Below, in pieces: positions 26,667 through 34,311 of a DNA stretch of 64,000 bases. The notes under the pieces are model-generated. The model was given only the letters and a program-made list of their open reading frames with translations. It did no database searches and was not told the DNA's origin. This DNA is from Thermus brockianus (GTDB lineage Bacteria > Deinococcota > Deinococci > Deinococcales > Thermaceae), in assembly GCF_001880325.1 (NCBI RefSeq), contig NZ_CP016312.1:1674001-1738000 (forward strand). Direction: 5' to 3'. The position numbers and the translations under genes were made by a program. Every line of letters starts with the position of its first letter. Position 1 is the first letter of the stretch.

Positions 26667-27306
26667 GTGGAGGACCCCTTTCAGGGCCTGGCGGAGGCCT
26701 ACGAGGCCTGGTACGAGACCCCTTGGGGGCGTACGTCATCGCCGAGGAGGAAAGGGCGCTAAGGGCCCTCCTCCCTCCAGGGGAAAGCCTTCTGGAGGTG
26801 GGGGCGGGGACCGGGTACTGGCTCAGGCGCCTCCCCTACCGGGAGAAGGTGGGGGTGGAGCCTTCCCCTGCCATGCGCCGCCTGGGGGAGGTGCGGGCCA
26901 AGGAGGCGGTGTGGGTGGAGGGGCGGGGGGAGGACCTGCCCTTTCCTGGGGGGCGGTTTGACGTGGTCCTCCTCTTCACCACCTTGGAGTTCGTGGGGGA
27001 TGTGGGGAGGACCCTGCGTGAGGCGAGGAGGGTCCTTAGGCCGGGCGGGGCCCTGGTGGTGGGCATCCTCGAGGCCCTCTCCCCCTGGGCCGCCCTCTAC
27101 CGCCATCTGGGGGAGAAGGGGGTGCGTCCCTGGACCCACGCCCGCTTCCTCACCCGGGAGGACCTCGCCGCCCTCCTGGGCCCCCCGAGGCGGAAGGGGA
27201 GGCGGTCCACCTCGCCCCGGAGGCCCGCCCCCCCTACGGCGAGGCGGACCGGGCGGGGAGGCGGGCGGGGAACCGCCCTGCCCTATACTTGGGGCGATGG
27301 CGCTAA
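26667..27306 (+). CDS. class I SAM methyltransferase (two apparent frameshifts)
   Basis: Three reading-frame pieces make one 213-residue protein. Piece 1 starts at GTG 26667 (EDPFQGLAEAYEAWYETPW). One G seems missing from GGGGG at 26725-26729, after which AYVIAEEERALRALLPPGES and the SAM motif LLEVGAGTGYWLRRL follow, then GRGEDLPFPGGRFDVVLLF. A second missing base in CCCCCC at 27181-27186 gives the end EAEGEAVHLAPEARPPYGEA and a stop at 27306 inside the next gene. It resembles UbiE/Methyltransf_11 enzymes; the substrate is unknown. The codon pattern stays Thermus-like in all three pieces, which argues for assembly errors. Confidence 0.75.
27284..27289 (+). promoter_or_regulatory. -10 box of the fusion methyltransferase gene
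   Basis: TATACT, 7 nt before the ATG at 27297, inside the end of the previous methyltransferase gene. Confidence 0.45.
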
Positions 27307-28046
27307 AGGCCCTTTTCGCCCTCTACCCCCTCCTGCAAGGGGACTACCGCGCGGTGGAAAAGGCCCTCCTGGCCCTGGAGGGTAGCGGCGTGGACCACCG
27401 GGTTTTCCCCACCCACACCGAGCTCTCCGGGGAGGAGGCGGTGGTCTTTGGGGCGCTTCGGGAGGCCTTCGCCAAGGCGGCGGAGGAGGGGGCTTTGGTC
27501 ATGTGGGCCCTCCTTACCAACGCCTGCGAGGCCCAGGATCCCTTCCGCCTTCCGGAGCGCCTGGAGCGCTTCGCCCCCCTGGAGGTGGCGAGGCGGGCCC
27601 TCGAGGGCCTTAAGGCCAAAAGCGCCCTGGACATCGGCACCGGGACCGGGGTCTTCGCCGAGGCCTTCCACGGCCTTGGGCTTTTCACCGTGGGCCTGGA
27701 CCCGCGGGCCGACCGCCTGGAGATGGCCCGGGCCAAGGTGAAGGGAGCCCGTTTCGTGGAGGGCAGGGCGGAAAGCCTCCCCTTTCCCGACGGGAGCTTT
27801 GACCTGGCCTTCTTCGGCCTCTCCCTCCACCACCTGGACCCCATCCCCGCCCTGAAGGAGGCGGCGCGGGTGGCCCGGCGGGTGGCGGTGTTGGAGTGGC
27901 CCTACCGGGAGGAGGAGGTGGGCCCGCCCTTGGCCAGGCGCCTCTCCCCAGAAACCCTTAAGGCCCTTTTCCAGGAGGCTTTGGGAAGCCCGCCCCACCT
28001 CCACCTGGAGGAGGCGTACACCCTGGCCCTCTGGGAAAAAGCCTAA
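27297..28046 (+). CDS. YkoF/MTH1187-like domain fused to a SAM methyltransferase
   Basis: 249 residues in two parts. Residues 1-80 (ALYPLLQGDYRAVEKALLAL, then VFPTHTELSGEEAVVFGALR) look like a thiamine-binding/YkoF-type ferredoxin-like domain (MTH1187/DUF77). From about 100 a class I methyltransferase begins, with motif I SALDIGTGTGVFAEAFHGLG, RAESLPFPDGSFDLAFFGLS and LHHLDPIPALKEAARV. YkoF proteins bind the hydroxymethylpyrimidine part of thiamine, so this enzyme could act on or sense a thiamine-related compound. That is inference. A TATACT box sits 7 nt upstream. The gene overlaps the previous methyltransferase by 10 bp. Confidence 0.7.
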   Translation: MALKALFALYPLLQGDYRAVEKALLALEGSGVDHRVFPTHTELSGEEAVVFGALREAFAKAAEEGALVMWALLTNACEAQDPFRLPERLERFAPLEVARRALEGLKAKSALDIGTGTGVFAEAFHGLGLFTVGLDPRADRLEMARAKVKGARFVEGRAESLPFPDGSFDLAFFGLSLHHLDPIPALKEAARVARRVAVLEWPYREEEVGPPLARRLSPETLKALFQEALGSPPHLHLEEAYTLALWEKA

Positions 28047-28064
28047 AGGCCCCTTGCGGGGCCC
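28043..28064. terminator. bidirectional terminator
   Basis: GGCCCC pairs with GGGGCC around a short loop. On the minus strand, after tRNA-Leu, it is followed by TTTAGGCTTTTT, and it also lies directly after the methyltransferase stop on the plus strand. Confidence 0.6.
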
Positions 28065-28066
28065 AT

Positions 28067-28154
28067 TGGTGCCGGGAGCGGGACTCGAACCCGCACGCCC
28101 TCATCGGGCAACAGATTTTGAGTCTGCCGCGTCTACCAATTCCGCCACCCCGGC
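28067..28154 (-). tRNA. tRNA-Leu(CAA)
   Basis: 88 nt including an encoded CCA. Acceptor GCCGGGG pairs with CTCCCGGC-type bases, the anticodon loop CTCAAAA gives CAA, and the long variable arm TGCCCGATGAGGGCGT marks a class II tRNA. The T arm is GCGGG TTCGAGT CCCGC. The first 22 nt overlap the 3' end of the lnt reading frame. Confidence 0.95.
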
Positions 28155-29463
28155 AGACGCACCCTAAGGATAAGGCCAAAGAGAAAAATGGTCAACGCCA
28201 GGGCCACCGCCCAGTCCCCTAGGCGCACGTAGGGGGTGGCGCCCTCCCTTTGGGCATAGGGGGCGAGGAGGAAGCCCTCCCGGTGGGGGGGGATGGCCGC
28301 CACCGTGCGCCCCAAAGGGTCCACACTGGCGGTGATGCCGTCGTTCCCGGCCCGGAGGAGCCAAAGGCCCGTTTCCACCGCCCGAAGCCTCCCCATGGCG
28401 AAGTGTTGGCGCCCGCCGAAGGAGGGGCCGTACCAGGCGTCGTTGGTGAGGAGGACGAGAACCCTAGCCCCTTCCCGGGCCAGGCCCCGGGCCACGGAGG
28501 GGAAGACGGACTCGTAGCAGATGAAGACCCCATAGGCCCCCAAGGGGGCGATGCCTTCCCCCGGGGTGCGGTTGGCCAGTTCCCCAAGGCCAAAGGCGCG
28601 GAAGAAGAAGCCGTAGACCCTCCCCAGGACCTCCCGGAAGGGAAACCGCTCCCCGAAGGGCACGAGGCGCACCTTATCGTAGTGGGCGAGGATTTGGCCG
28701 CCTTGGTACAGGACCGCCCGGTTGGGGCCAAAGAGGTTGAGGCCGGTGATAAGGGGGCGGCCTTGGAGAAGGGTGTCCAGGCCTTCGGGGATTTGCCAGA
28801 CGGCGGTTTCCGGCCAGACCACAAGCCCCGCCTCCGGATGGCGGGCGAGGCCCTCTCGGGTGAGGCGGAGGTAGACCCTTTCGTCCAGCTCCCCCTGGAC
28901 CTTGGCCAGGGGGTTCAGGTTACCCTGGACGAGAAGGCCCTTCTCCTCCCCTTCCACCTGCGGCAGGGGCCAAAGCCAAAGGAGGGCCCAGGGAAGGAGG
29001 ACCCAGGGGCGCCGGTGGGCGAGGCCGTAGGCGGCGAGGAGGACGAGGAGGGAGAGGAGGTAAACCCCGCCCCAGGCGGCCAGGACCCGGCCCGGGGCCT
29101 CCGCCAGGGCGTAGCCCAAAAACCCCCAGGGGAAGGCCAGCTCGCCCTGCTCCGTGAGCCACTCCAGGACCACCCACCCCCCAAGGCGGGCGAGGGGCGA
29201 GGGGGTGAGGGCGAAGAGGAGGCCGAAGGAAAGGGCTTTGAGGAGGACGAGGGGCAGGAAGGGAAGCGCCCCCAAGGGGCCGAAGAGGTTTGCGAAGCTT
29301 TGGGGAAGCCAGATGAGGTGGAGCCCCCAGAAGCCCACGCCGGCGAGGAAGCCTTCCCGGAAACCACCCCGGAGGAGGAAGGCGAGGGGCAAGGGGGCGA
29401 GGAAGCCAAAAGGGAAGGGGGGAGGGTGAGGGCGAGGGCGAGGCCTAGGAGGAAGGGGCGCAC
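28133..29463 (-). CDS. lnt: apolipoprotein N-acyltransferase (apparent frameshift)
   Basis: Lnt transfers the third acyl chain to lipoproteins on the outer face of the inner membrane. About 443 residues after repair. The GTG at 29463 starts RPFLLGLALALTLPP; one base seems missing in the G6 run (plus strand) at 29417-29422, after which LAFLLRGGFREGFLAGVGFW continues. N-terminal membrane helices are followed by the nitrilase domain with catalytic Glu in VVWPETAVWQIP, Lys in AHYDKVRLVPFGERFPF and Cys in YGVFICYESVFPSV. A final helix ends at a TAG inside tRNA-Leu. It is short compared with E. coli Lnt (512) but all three catalytic residues are there. Confidence 0.88.
28167..28195 (-). promoter_or_regulatory. 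tRNA-Leu promoter inside lnt
   Basis: On the minus strand: TTGACC (28195-28190), a 17-bp spacer and TATCCT (28172-28167), 12 nt before the mature tRNA end. The whole promoter lies within the coding sequence for the last membrane helix of Lnt. Confidence 0.7.
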
Positions 29464-29523
29464 CCTTTCACCATAAGGCGCTTCCTAAGGATTGACCAGG
29501 TGGGGCTATGGCAGAATGGTCCC

Positions 29524-30219
29524 ATGCGTCTTGGGGTCCTTTCCGATATCCACGCCAACCTGCCCGCCCTCGAGGCCGCCCTGGAGGCCCTGCGGGCTGA
29601 GGGGGTGGACGAGGTCCTGGTCTTGGGGGACCTCGTGGGCTACGGCCCCCATCCCCGCCAGGTGGTGCGGCGCCTCATGGAGGAAGGGCTTCCCGCCATC
29701 GCCGGGGCCTGGGACCTGCGGGTGGCCTACCCCGTGGACCGCGCCCTCCCCGAAGGCCTGGGCAAGGCCACCCTGGAATGGACCCGGGCGCAACTTGGGG
29801 AGAAGGAGCTCGCCTACCTCCGTTCCCTGCGCCTTTCCCACCGGCGTACCTATGGGAACTTCCGCCTCGTGGCCTTCCACGGCAGGCCGGGCCGCCCCGA
29901 GGAGGGCGTGGACCTCTTGGGCCCGGCCCGGGAGTTCCTCACCCTTTTGGAGCGCTACGGGGCCAAAGCCCTCCTCCTTGGGGGGCGGCACCTGCCCCTG
30001 GCCAGGCGGGTGGGCCAGGGGCTCGTGGCGGACCCAGGGAGCGTGGGGCTAAGCCTCTCCGGGGAGCCGGGGGCCGACGCCCTCCTCCTGGACACGGATA
30101 CCCTCGAGACCCGCTTCCTCAAGGTACCCTACGACCTCGGTCCCCTGCTCTTTGACCTCAGGGCCTGGGGCCTGCCCCCCGCCTTGGAGAAGGTCTACCG
30201 CACCGGGCGCTTCCAGTAG
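29524..30219 (+). CDS. metallophosphoesterase, YfcE/DUF2437-like
   Basis: 231 residues. Calcineurin-like metal-site motifs are LGVLSDIHANLPALEAAL (D-x-H), VLVLGDLVGYGPHPRQV (GDxxGYG) and the later LVAFHGRPGRP and LLLGGRHLPLARRVGQGLVA, where the usual GHTH is replaced by GGRH, so one metal ligand differs. The pair SDIHAN and GDLVGYGP is typical of the YfcE-like clade acting on phosphodiesters. The start is the ATG at 29524; an upstream frame extension has no support. It is divergent from lnt and convergent with queG. Confidence 0.8.
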   Translation: MRLGVLSDIHANLPALEAALEALRAEGVDEVLVLGDLVGYGPHPRQVVRRLMEEGLPAIAGAWDLRVAYPVDRALPEGLGKATLEWTRAQLGEKELAYLRSLRLSHRRTYGNFRLVAFHGRPGRPEEGVDLLGPAREFLTLLERYGAKALLLGGRHLPLARRVGQGLVADPGSVGLSLSGEPGADALLLDTDTLETRFLKVPYDLGPLLFDLRAWGLPPALEKVYRTGRFQ

Positions 30220-31281
30220 GGCCTGGGCGTCCTGGCGCACCGTGGGGTCGGGGTCCTTTAGGAAGCCTTGGATGGGCTTCCCCGCCCGGAAGAGGGCGTG
30301 GAGGGCGGTGCGGCGCACCAGGGGGTTGGGGTCCTGGGCCGCCTCCGCCATCAGGCTTTCCCCCAAGCCCAGGTTGGCGAGGACGATGAGGGCGTTGCGG
30401 GCCATGCGGGCCCGGCCAGGCCGGAGGAAGGCGGTGCCCGCGTACTTCTTCCGGAAGGCGTGCCCCGAGAGGCGGAAGAAGTCCCGAAGGTCCGGGTGGG
30501 CCAGCTCGGGCTCGGGGGCAAAACCCGGCCAGGCCTTGCCGAACCGCCCCCAGGGGCAAGCCTCCCCGCAGAGGTCGCACCCCAGAAGCCACGCCCCTAT
30601 CCCAGGCCAAAGCCCAGGGGGGATGAAGCCCTTGTGCTCCACGGTGAGGTAGCTCACGCATACCCGGGCGTCCAGGGTGCCGTCCCCCAGGAGGGCCCCC
30701 GTGGGGCAGGCGGGAAGGCAGCGGGAGCACCGGCCGCAGCGGGGGGGGTGGAGGGGGGAGGGGGCCACCTCCAGGGAGGTGAGGAGGACGGCGATGAAGG
30801 CGTGGACCCCAAAGCCTTGGGAGAGGAAGTAGCCATTCCGCCCAATCCAGCCTGCCCCCGAGAGGGCGGCCAGGGTGCGCTCGGAAAGGGGCCCGTGGTC
30901 CACATAGCCCTTGGCGAAGACCCCAAGGCCCTCCGCCACCCGCTCAAGCCGCCTAAGCTCCTCCCCCAAGAGGAGGTGGTAGTCCCGCACCCAGGCGTAG
31001 CGGGCCACCCGGCCCACCCGGAGGCCCCCAGGGGGCTTCCCGGGGTCGGGGAAGGCGTAGGGGGCGAAGAGGAGGAGGGCGCTATGGGCCATGGGGAAGC
31101 GGCGCCTTGGGTCAAAGCGCTCCTCCACGCGCCCTTCCAGGTAGGCCATGCCCCCATGCCGGCCTGCTCCCAGCCAGGCCTGGAACCGGGCCTTGGCCTC
31201 CTCCTGGGGGGCGAGGGGGGCCCAGGCCACCCCCAGGCCCCGCTCCCGGGCGGCTTCTTCCAGGAGGGCCTTAGGGTCCAC
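30049..31281 (-). CDS. queG: epoxyqueuosine reductase
   Basis: QueG reduces epoxyqueuosine to queuosine in tRNA using cobalamin and two [4Fe-4S] clusters. The N-terminal cobalamin-binding part contains ARYAWVRDYHLLLGEELRRL. Cluster motifs follow: CGRCSRCLPACPTGAL and CDLCGEACPW, then a HEAT-like tail (DPNPLVRRTALHALFRAGKP). The GTG at 31281 starts the protein. The frame runs to 30049, 171 bp antisense into the convergent phosphoesterase gene. The last roughly 55 residues (from about 30219) look like shadow sequence, so either the overlap is real or a nearby frameshift hides the true stop. Confidence 0.88.
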   Translation of the reverse strand: MDPKALLEEAARERGLGVAWAPLAPQEEAKARFQAWLGAGRHGGMAYLEGRVEERFDPRRRFPMAHSALLLFAPYAFPDPGKPPGGLRVGRVARYAWVRDYHLLLGEELRRLERVAEGLGVFAKGYVDHGPLSERTLAALSGAGWIGRNGYFLSQGFGVHAFIAVLLTSLEVAPSPLHPPRCGRCSRCLPACPTGALLGDGTLDARVCVSYLTVEHKGFIPPGLWPGIGAWLLGCDLCGEACPWGRFGKAWPGFAPEPELAHPDLRDFFRLSGHAFRKKYAGTAFLRPGRARMARNALIVLANLGLGESLMAEAAQDPNPLVRRTALHALFRAGKPIQGFLKDPDPTVRQDAQALLEAPGAVDLLQGGGQAPGPEVKEQGTEVVGYLEEAGLEGIRVQEEGVGPRLPGEA

Positions 31282-31286
31282 ACCTA

Positions 31287-31292
31287 TATAAT
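31287..31292 (+). promoter_or_regulatory. -10 box of hom
   Basis: A perfect TATAAT 7 nt before the ATG at 31300. The gap to the divergent queG start is only 18 bp, so the same AT-rich patch (TATATAAT) must serve both directions. Confidence 0.6.
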
Positions 31293-31299
31293 CCCTCCC

Positions 31300-32303
31300 A
31301 TGGAGACCTTAAACCTCGCTCTCCTCGGGGGCGGCACCGTGGGGAGCGCCTTTTACACCCTGGTCCAGGAGCGGCAGGAGGAGCTTGCCGCCCTGGGCTT
31401 TCTTCCCCGCTTCCTTGGGGTCTTGGTGCGGGATAAGGCCAAACCCAGGGCCATTCCCCCAGAGCTCCTCCGGGTGGAGCCCTTTGACCTCCTGGAGGCG
31501 GACGTGGTGGTGGAGGCCCTGGGGGGGTGGAGGCCCCCCTCAAGCTCGTCCTCCCCGCCCTCGAGGCCGGCATCCCCCTCATCACCGCCAACAAGGCCCT
31601 TTTGGCCGAGGCCTGGGACGCCCTTCGCCCCTTCGCCGAGGAGGGCCTCATCTACCACGAGGCGAGCGTCATGGCGGGCACCCCGGCCCTTTCCTTCCTG
31701 GAAACCCTAAGGGGAAGCCAGGTCCTGGAGCTCCACGGCATCCTGAACGGCACCACCCTTTACATCCTCCAGGAGATGGAGAAGGGCAGGACCTACGCCG
31801 AGGCCCTGGCCGAGGCCCAGCGCCTAGGCTACGCCGAGGCCGACCCCACCCTGGACGTGGAGGGAATAGACGCCGCCCACAAGCTCACCCTCCTCGCCCG
31901 CCTCCTGGTGGACCCGGGCTTTCCCTTTGCCGAGGTGAGGGCCCAAGGGATCGCACGCCTCACCCCGGACCACCTGGAGGAAGCGGGGCGCCGGGGGGCC
32001 AGGGTGCGCCTGGTGGCGAGCCTCTACGGGGAAGGGGGGAGGTGGCGGGCGGAGGTGGCGCCCCGGTACCTGCCCCAGGACCACCCCTTGGCCCAGGCCC
32101 GGGGCAACGCCCTTTGGGTGCGCGCCCACCCCTTGGGGGAGGCCTTCGTCACCGGCCCCGGGGCGGGGGGTGGGGCCACGGCGAGCGGGCTTTTCGCCGA
32201 CCTCCTCCGCCTCCTCTCCGGGGCGCCGGGGCACCTGCCCGCCCCAAGGGCCAAGCCGCCCCTTGCCGAGGGCCACCCCTTCCCCGAGGTCTTGACCCAG
32301 TAG
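31300..32303 (+). CDS. hom: homoserine dehydrogenase (apparent frameshift)
   Basis: NAD(P)-dependent reduction of aspartate semialdehyde to homoserine, the branch step to threonine and methionine. The N-terminal Rossmann segment LNLALLGGGTVGSAFYTLVQ is in one frame up to VVVEALGG. One G appears to be missing in GGGGGGG at 31521-31527, after which APLKLVLPALEAGIPLITAN, LHGILNGTTLYILQEME and DPTLDVEGIDAAHKLTLLAR (catalytic Asp/Lys region) follow. Repaired length is 334 residues, the short form without the ACT domain. thrC follows 24 bp downstream. Confidence 0.92.
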
Positions 32304-32327
32304 CCCTCTCCCTGGAAGCATATCCCC

Positions 32328-33383
32328 ATGCGCCTTCCCCTCCTTGAACGCTACCGTCCCCACCTGCCCGTTTCCGAGAGGACGCCGGTGGTTAGCCTCC
32401 TGGAGGGCTCCACCCCCCTCATCCCCCTCAAGGGCCCCAAGGAGGCCAGGGAGAGAGGCATCCGGCTTTTCGCCAAGTACGAGGGCCTAAACCCCACGGG
32501 GAGCTTCAAGGACCGGGGGATGACCCTGGCGGTGTCCAAGGCGGTGGAGGCGGGGGCAGAGGCCATCGCCTGCGCCAGCACCGGGAACACGGCGGCGAGC
32601 GCCGCCGCCTACGCCGCCCGGGCCGGGATTCGGGCCATCGTGGTCCTGCCCGCCGGGTACGTGGCCTTAGGCAAGGTGGCCCAAAGCCTGGTGCACGGGG
32701 CCCGCATCGTCCAGGTGGAGGGGAACTTTGACGAGGCCCTAAGGCTCACCCGGGAGCTCACGGAGCGCTACCCCGTGGCCCTGGTGAACTCGGTGAACCC
32801 TTTCCGCCTCGAGGGCCAGAAGACCCTGGCCTTTGAGGTGGTGGACGAGCTCGGGGATGCGCCCCACTACCACGCCCTCCCCGTGGGGAACGCCGGGAAC
32901 ATCACCGCCCACTGGCAGGGATACAAGGAGTACCACGCCTTGGGGAAGGCTAGGCGCCTACCCCGCATGTTGGGCTTCCAGGCGGCGGGGGCGGCCCCCT
33001 TGGTCCTGGGGCGCCCGGTGGAGAAACCCGAGACCCTGGCCACCGCCATCCGCATCGGCAACCCGGCCAGTTGGGAGGGAGCGGTGCGGGCCAAGGAGGA
33101 GTCCGGGGGGGTAATAGAGGCGGTCACGGACGAGGAGATCCTGGCCGCTTACCGCTACCTGGCAGAGGAAGAGGGCATTTTCTGCGAACCGGCGAGCGCC
33201 GCCGCCATGGCCGGAGTGTGGAAGCTCCTTAAGGAGGGCCGCCTGGAGCCGGAGAGCACCCTGGTCCTCACCCTCACGGGCCACGGCCTCAAGGACCCGG
33301 CCACGGCGGAGCGGGTGGCGCGGCTTGACCCCCCGGTGCCGGCCACCCTCGAGGCGGTGGCGAAAGCGGCAGGCCTCTGGTAG
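32328..33383 (+). CDS. thrC: threonine synthase
   Basis: 351 residues, the PLP enzyme converting O-phosphohomoserine to threonine. The PLP lysine is in GLNPTGSFKDRGMTLAVSKA (about residue 60) and the phosphate-binding loop in ACASTGNTAASAAAYAARAG. The segments LPVGNAGNITAHWQGYKEYH and CEPASAAAMAGVWKL are as in Thermus threonine synthase. It follows hom, forming a threonine unit; thrB is not in the window. Confidence 0.95.
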   Translation: MRLPLLERYRPHLPVSERTPVVSLLEGSTPLIPLKGPKEARERGIRLFAKYEGLNPTGSFKDRGMTLAVSKAVEAGAEAIACASTGNTAASAAAYAARAGIRAIVVLPAGYVALGKVAQSLVHGARIVQVEGNFDEALRLTRELTERYPVALVNSVNPFRLEGQKTLAFEVVDELGDAPHYHALPVGNAGNITAHWQGYKEYHALGKARRLPRMLGFQAAGAAPLVLGRPVEKPETLATAIRIGNPASWEGAVRAKEESGGVIEAVTDEEILAAYRYLAEEEGIFCEPASAAAMAGVWKLLKEGRLEPESTLVLTLTGHGLKDPATAERVARLDPPVPATLEAVAKAAGLW

Positions 33384-33392
33384 GCTTCGGGT

Positions 33393-33707
33393 ATGCCGGA
33401 GGCCAAGCGCGCCCGAAAAAAGGTGCCCGAGCCCTTCCCCGGGGCCTACTACCTGGCGGGGGCCATCACCATCCTCCTCATGCTCCTCTTCCTCTACCTG
33501 GGGGCGAGCCTTCCCCCGGGGGTGGCGGGGTTTTTGGTGGCCTTCGTCCTGGGGCTTACCGTGAACCTCAAGTACGTCCCCTACTTCTTCCTGGCCGGAG
33601 TCTTCTCGGCGGTGATGGGTTTCCTGGGGCGGGAGCCCCAGGTGGCCTGGGGCGGGGTGGCCCTGGCCCTTTCCCAGCTTTGGGTCCGCCGTTTCGTCCG
33701 GGAATGA
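33393..33707 (+). CDS. small membrane protein
   Basis: 104 residues, not recognised. A basic N-terminus (PEAKRARKKVPEPF) is followed by three hydrophobic segments: YYLAGAITILLMLLFLYLGA, GVAGFLVAFVLGLTVNL and FFLAGVFSAVMGFLG. It begins 9 bp after thrC and its stop overlaps the ATG of the next membrane gene, so these follow the threonine genes in one transcript. No functional motif. Confidence 0.7.
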   Translation: MPEAKRARKKVPEPFPGAYYLAGAITILLMLLFLYLGASLPPGVAGFLVAFVLGLTVNLKYVPYFFLAGVFSAVMGFLGREPQVAWGGVALALSQLWVRRFVRE

Positions 33708-34000
33708 GCCCGCACCGCCTCTCCCAAGCCCTCGCCCTTTTCGGGGTGACCCTTTACGCCTACTTCCTCTTCCTGCGCCCCAACCAGGAGGGGATGGCCC
33801 TGGCCGTGGGCCTCTTCGTGGGCACCATGGGGGTGGCCTACGGGGAGAGGCCTTTTCCCGTGCCCTTTTTCTTGGGGCTCTACGGGGTGCTTTTCCTCCT
33901 CCAGCTCCTCTTCGGCCACCCCCTTGCCTTCCTTCTGGGGGGGCTTCTGGGGGTAGGGCTCCCCTACCTCCTCTACCGCTTGCGGAAGCCCGCCAAGTAG
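33704..34000 (+). CDS. small membrane protein
   Basis: 98 residues, not recognised. Three to four membrane helices (ALALFGVTLYAYFLFL, MALAVGLFVGTMGVAY, FFLGLYGVLFLLQLLFG, AFLLGGLLGVGLPYLLY) and a basic tail YRLRKPAK. It is coupled to the preceding membrane gene by an ATGA overlap and converges with the membrane gene on the minus strand, overlapping it by 28 bp. It may form a small membrane complex with its neighbour; this is inferred from coupling only. Confidence 0.65.
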   Translation: MSPHRLSQALALFGVTLYAYFLFLRPNQEGMALAVGLFVGTMGVAYGERPFPVPFFLGLYGVLFLLQLLFGHPLAFLLGGLLGVGLPYLLYRLRKPAK

Positions 34001-34311
34001 AGGAGGCTTCCCCCAAGCATCCCTTCCCCTAAGGTGGGGAGGTAGAGGAGAAACTCCCTCACGTCCAGCCGCAGGTAGAGGAGGAGGGGCCAGGGGGTGA
34101 GGGCCCAGGCCAGATCCGGCCGCCCGTACCCCGCCGCCAGGAAGAGCCCCGCCCCAAGGCCCCGAAGGTAGGGGAGCCAGCCCGAGCCCAGCTCGTTTTG
34201 GTAAACGAAGTAGAGGAGGTTGAGCCAGACCCCAAGGACCCAAAGGGGTAGGCGCTTTTCCAAGCGGAAGGCCAGGGCCAAGAGGAGGGAAAAGGCCAGG
34301 GCGTCAAGCAC
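33973..34311 (-). CDS. small membrane protein downstream of 2PGK
   Basis: 112 residues beginning at GTG 34311, overlapping the end of the kinase gene by 8 bp. The sequence is strongly hydrophobic with about four helices (VLDALAFSLLLALAFRLE, WVLGVWLNLLYFVYQN, LRGLGAGLFLAAGYG, TLGEGMLGGSLLYLAG). No family is recognised. The reading frame continues upstream as a shadow of the kinase, so I use the internal start. Confidence 0.6.
   Translation of the reverse strand: MLDALAFSLLLALAFRLEKRLPLWVLGVWLNLLYFVYQNELGSGWLPYLRGLGAGLFLAAGYGRPDLAWALTPWPLLLYLRLDVREFLLYLPTLGEGMLGGSLLYLAGFRKR

Noticed and set aside
28250-29476. Long plus-strand frame (about 408 codons) over the lnt region
   Set aside because: It is antisense to lnt, rich in Gly/Glu/Pro without any motif, and a typical shadow of high-GC coding DNA.
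30268-31299. Long upstream extension of the hom frame
   Set aside because: It is antisense to queG. A perfect TATAAT and an ATG at 31300 mark the real start.
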